A stretch of 32,464 nt of DNA from a virus. The notes under the pieces are model-generated. The model searched no databases. It was not told where the DNA came from and saw only the letters and a program-made list of their open reading frames with translations. The stretch is from positions 1 to 32,464 of IMG/VR virus record IMGVR_UViG_3300037193_001914, one strand, 5' to 3'. The translations under genes were made by a program, and so were the position numbers. Positions 30,753-32,464 of this stretch are shown here, piece by piece (position 1 is the stretch's first letter; each line of letters opens with the position of its first letter).

Positions 30753-30769
30753 GTTCGCGGGGTGTTCGG

Positions 30770-31210
30770 TCAGGTGTTCCTCGGGGTGATGAAGACCCCC
30801 GTGGTGGCGAACCCGTACCACGGGGCCGGGCCGGTCGTGATGTCGACAGGCCACTTCTCAGTGATCTCGGCGACCGCCACTTCGAGCACGTTGTAGACCT
30901 GTGCCAGTACGAGCGCGGGCTTCCCGTTCCGGGTCCAGAACGTGGCGTGGTCGAGCGTGGTGTCCGTGGCGTAGTAGTGCCGCCGGTCGCCGTAGTCCAG
31001 AGCGACGCACCGGCGGTACTCGCCGACCAGCCAGTGCAGGCACCGCCTACTCGGCTCGGCGACCACCAGGCCCTCGCGCTCGGCCCAGTTCACCAGATCC
31101 GCGCGCATCTGGACGTGCTCGGGGACGTTCGGGCCGTAGGGCCAGAAGTTGTTCTTGATGCCGACCGCGCGGGCCCGCTCGGAGGTGGGCTCGATCGGAA
31201 GGGTGCTCAT
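30770..31210 (-). CDS. Hypothetical protein
   Basis: A 146-residue protein of unknown function. Visible features: KNNFWPYGPNVPEHVQMRAD, a helix LVNWAEREGLVV, RRCLHWLVGEYRRCVALDYG, then HATFWTRNGKPALVLAQVYN. The mix of aromatic residues and alternating strands suggests a compact alpha/beta domain. No signal peptide. It overlaps the upstream NUMOD4-like gene by ATGA. Confidence 0.7.
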   Translation of the reverse strand: MSTLPIEPTSERARAVGIKNNFWPYGPNVPEHVQMRADLVNWAEREGLVVAEPSRRCLHWLVGEYRRCVALDYGDRRHYYATDTTLDHATFWTRNGKPALVLAQVYNVLEVAVAEITEKWPVDITTGPAPWYGFATTGVFITPRNT

Positions 31211-31527
31211 GCGTTCTCCAGGACCTTGGTCGGGGTGCAGCGGGTGGTGGGGTGGCGACGGCTGGGGCGTTCCCGGCGTGGGGCCGGTTCTGGCACGCGG
31301 ACCAGGGCGTGACCCCAGGCGGCGCCCACCAGCCAGGACACCGTGATGGTGCGCCCGTAGCCCCAGCAGGAGAGGTAGACCTGCCCGCGGGTGGGGGCCA
31401 GCTCGACCCCGCGCAGGTGCCGCCGGACTCCGCGCCGGTCGACCACCACGCGGTCCAGGCTGCGCACGCGGCCGTCGAGGGACACCTCGTAGCCGGGCCA
31501 GCCCGGAATCGGGCGCCAGCGGGTCAT
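31207..31527 (-). CDS. NUMOD4-like DNA-binding protein without an HNH domain
   Basis: A 106-residue protein. WRPIPGWPGYEVSLDGRVRS (residues 4-23) is the NUMOD4 module that normally precedes an HNH homing endonuclease and binds DNA. The following VELAPTRGQVYLSCWGYGRT and WLVGAAWG correspond to the start of the HNH-associated region, but the usual HNH histidines and asparagine are absent and the chain ends in a basic tail. It is therefore probably not a nuclease, or a degraded one kept for DNA binding. The ATG at 31527 overlaps the upstream stop (TGATG); longer upstream frames only shadow that gene. Confidence 0.7.
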   Translation of the reverse strand: MTRWRPIPGWPGYEVSLDGRVRSLDRVVVDRRGVRRHLRGVELAPTRGQVYLSCWGYGRTITVSWLVGAAWGHALVRVPEPAPRRERPSRRHPTTRCTPTKVLENA

Positions 31528-31721
31528 CACCGCACCGTCCCGTTCAGCTGGATGCGCAGCCGGGTGACCTCGGCGCGGAGCGTGTTGATCTGGGCGTCCG
31601 CGATCTCGCACACCTCGGAGCAGTAGAGCGAGGACGAGTGCACCGCCCGGGTGCGCAGGCGGCTGCACGGCGGGAAGTAGCAGGTGAGCGGGTCCGGCTC
31701 GTCCGGGTTCGGGCGGCTCAT
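31527..31721 (-). CDS. Small zinc-ribbon-like protein with coiled-coil end
   Basis: A 64-residue protein. Cysteines at 14, 19, 34 and 38 (CYFPPC, then YCSEVC) fit a four-cysteine zinc site of the ribbon or FCS type. The C-terminus is a heptad-like helix (INTLRAEVTRLRIQLN) suited to dimerisation. It probably binds DNA, RNA or protein. The ATG overlaps the upstream stop by 4 nt and its own stop overlaps the NUMOD4-like gene. Confidence 0.65.
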   Translation of the reverse strand: MSRPNPDEPDPLTCYFPPCSRLRTRAVHSSSLYCSEVCEIADAQINTLRAEVTRLRIQLNGTVR

Positions 31722-31972
31722 GCCGCGGCCCCCAGCTCCCACGAGTTCTTGCTGGGCCCCATCAGGGAGCGCATCTTGGCCAGCAGCGGCTCGCGGCCGT
31801 CCAGGGCGTCGGCGGTGGACTTCGCCAGGTCGTGGGCCTCGCCCCACTGGCGACGCAGGACCAGCTCGAGGATCTCGATCCGGACCGAGCGCGGGGTGGC
31901 CGGGTGCATGGCGGGCACGGAGAGCAGGACGTCGCCGTGCCGGATCGCGTAGCGGGTGGACGTGTTGTTCAT
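31718..31972 (-). CDS. Hypothetical protein
   Basis: An 84-residue protein of unknown function. The N-terminal third looks strand-rich (YAIRHGDVLLSVPAMHP); the rest is helical (RIEILELVLRRQWGEAHDLA, DGREPLLAKMRS). AGGAG lies 6 nt before the ATG. The 77-nt gap upstream (31973-32049) shows no other feature. It is the first of a coupled four-gene string (31972 to 30770). Confidence 0.65.
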   Translation of the reverse strand: MNNTSTRYAIRHGDVLLSVPAMHPATPRSVRIEILELVLRRQWGEAHDLAKSTADALDGREPLLAKMRSLMGPSKNSWELGAAA

Positions 31973-32049
31973 GGGGAACTCCTGGGTCGTGGGGCGTGCC
32001 CGGCCGATCCCCGCAGGGAGTGGCGTGGCCGGGTCGCTCCGGATGGGTC

Positions 32050-32292
32050 TTACTGCAGGACGTGTGCGTACCGGCGGGCCGCGACCACGCGCCGGTGGTA
32101 GCGGTGGGTGTCGACCACGAGGCCGCCCCCGAGGCCGAGCCAGACGATCCCGTCCACGATCAGCCAGCCGAGGCCGACGGCGCCGAGCGCGGCCAGCACG
32201 CCGAGGACGAAGACACCGGCCACGAAGAACGCGAGCAGGGCCGGGTCGGAGGCGGTGAGCTTGACCGCGGTGCGGCGCTCGATGCGGGTCAT
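32050..32292 (-). CDS. Two-helix membrane protein
   Basis: An 80-residue protein. Two hydrophobic segments (about residues 17-37, ALLAFFVAGVFVLGVLAALG, and about 38-58, VGLGWLIVDGIVWLGLGGGL) are followed by a basic, histidine-containing tail (HRYHRRVVAARRYAHVL). The ATG at 32292 is preferred because AGGAAG lies 8 nt upstream. A GTG at 32373 would overlap the stop of the RHH gene across the circular junction but has no ribosome site. Two-helix phage membrane proteins may be holins or superinfection-exclusion factors; the sequence does not decide between them. Confidence 0.65.
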   Translation of the reverse strand: MTRIERRTAVKLTASDPALLAFFVAGVFVLGVLAALGAVGLGWLIVDGIVWLGLGGGLVVDTHRYHRRVVAARRYAHVLQ

Positions 32293-32323
32293 GGCGGTGA
32301 CTTCCTGCGCCGGGGGCGCGATC

Positions 32324-32464
32324 GTGGTGGGCATGGCGGGCTGGGCCCCCTGGGGGCGGTCGGGCGCGGTCACTGGGGCCCGCGCAGGTAGCGCCCGGCC
32401 CGGCTGCGCGGGCGGTCGGGCTCGGACGGGGCCTGCTCGCGGGCGTCGATCGCCTCGGTGAAGA
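32324..32464. repeat. Terminal overlap, right copy
   Basis: Identical to bases 1-141. It contains a second copy of the 3' end of the RHH gene, so that gene should be counted once, at 47-271. Trimming this copy gives a circle of 32,323 bp. Confidence 0.9.

Noticed and set aside
32324-32464. Terminal 141 bp considered as a packaged direct terminal repeat
   Set aside because: The exact k-mer-like length and gene continuity across the joint favour assembly closure; read data would decide.
1-32464. tRNA, rRNA and riboswitch genes
   Set aside because: None could be recognised by eye; a covariance-model scan would be needed to exclude a tRNA.

Overview
The window reads as one complete, circular, tailed-phage genome (siphovirus type) from a GC-rich actinobacterial host. 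The first 141 bases are identical to the last 141. An exact overlap of 141 is what a de Bruijn assembler with k=141 leaves when a circular molecule is closed, so the unique circle is probably 32,323 bp. High GC by eye, GTG starts, apparently leaderless promoters and actinobacterial-style replication and tail proteins point to an actinobacterium; the genus cannot be named from the sequence alone.

Layout. Nearly everything from about 1.3 to 30.1 kb is on the + strand. (1) 1.3-2.4 kb: control region with a terminase-small-like HTH protein and an excisionase-fold HTH protein. (2) 2.4-7.05 kb: replication operon with tightly overlapping genes: an unknown protein, a small protein with a HARP-like N-terminus and a J-domain-like C-terminus, a Prim-Pol primase/polymerase and an SF3-like P-loop helicase, closed by a strong terminator. 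(3) 7.1-7.5 kb: a non-coding iteron field with 13 copies of ACCCTGTCA in both orientations, a perfect 20-bp inverted repeat, an AT-richer stretch and a DnaA-box-like site, best read as a replication origin. (4) 7.6-16.8 kb: late promoter, a 31-residue membrane peptide, two glycosyltransferase-like genes, small and large terminase, portal, scaffold, an individually insulated major capsid gene, and head-tail connectors. (5) 16.8-30.1 kb: tail terminator, major tail protein, tail chaperones with a canonical -1 slippery site (GGGAAAC), a 1178-residue tape measure carrying an M15-like peptidase, distal tail protein, fibre-like proteins and a 1081-residue mosaic tail protein.

The - strand carries two short units. 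One runs from 1281 to 413 and starts with a 59-residue ribbon-helix-helix (RHH) protein. The other starts at 271 with a second RHH protein, crosses the contig junction and continues from 32292 to 30120 through small membrane, zinc-ribbon-like and NUMOD4-like proteins to a secreted lipoprotein.

No integrase, ParA-type partition protein, classical repressor, holin or stand-alone endolysin could be recognised. An autonomous primase/helicase plus iteron origin without an integrase makes a phage-plasmid lifestyle the most economical hypothesis. The absence of a recognisable lysis cassette, and the tail proteins with possible hydrolase domains, are the other open questions.
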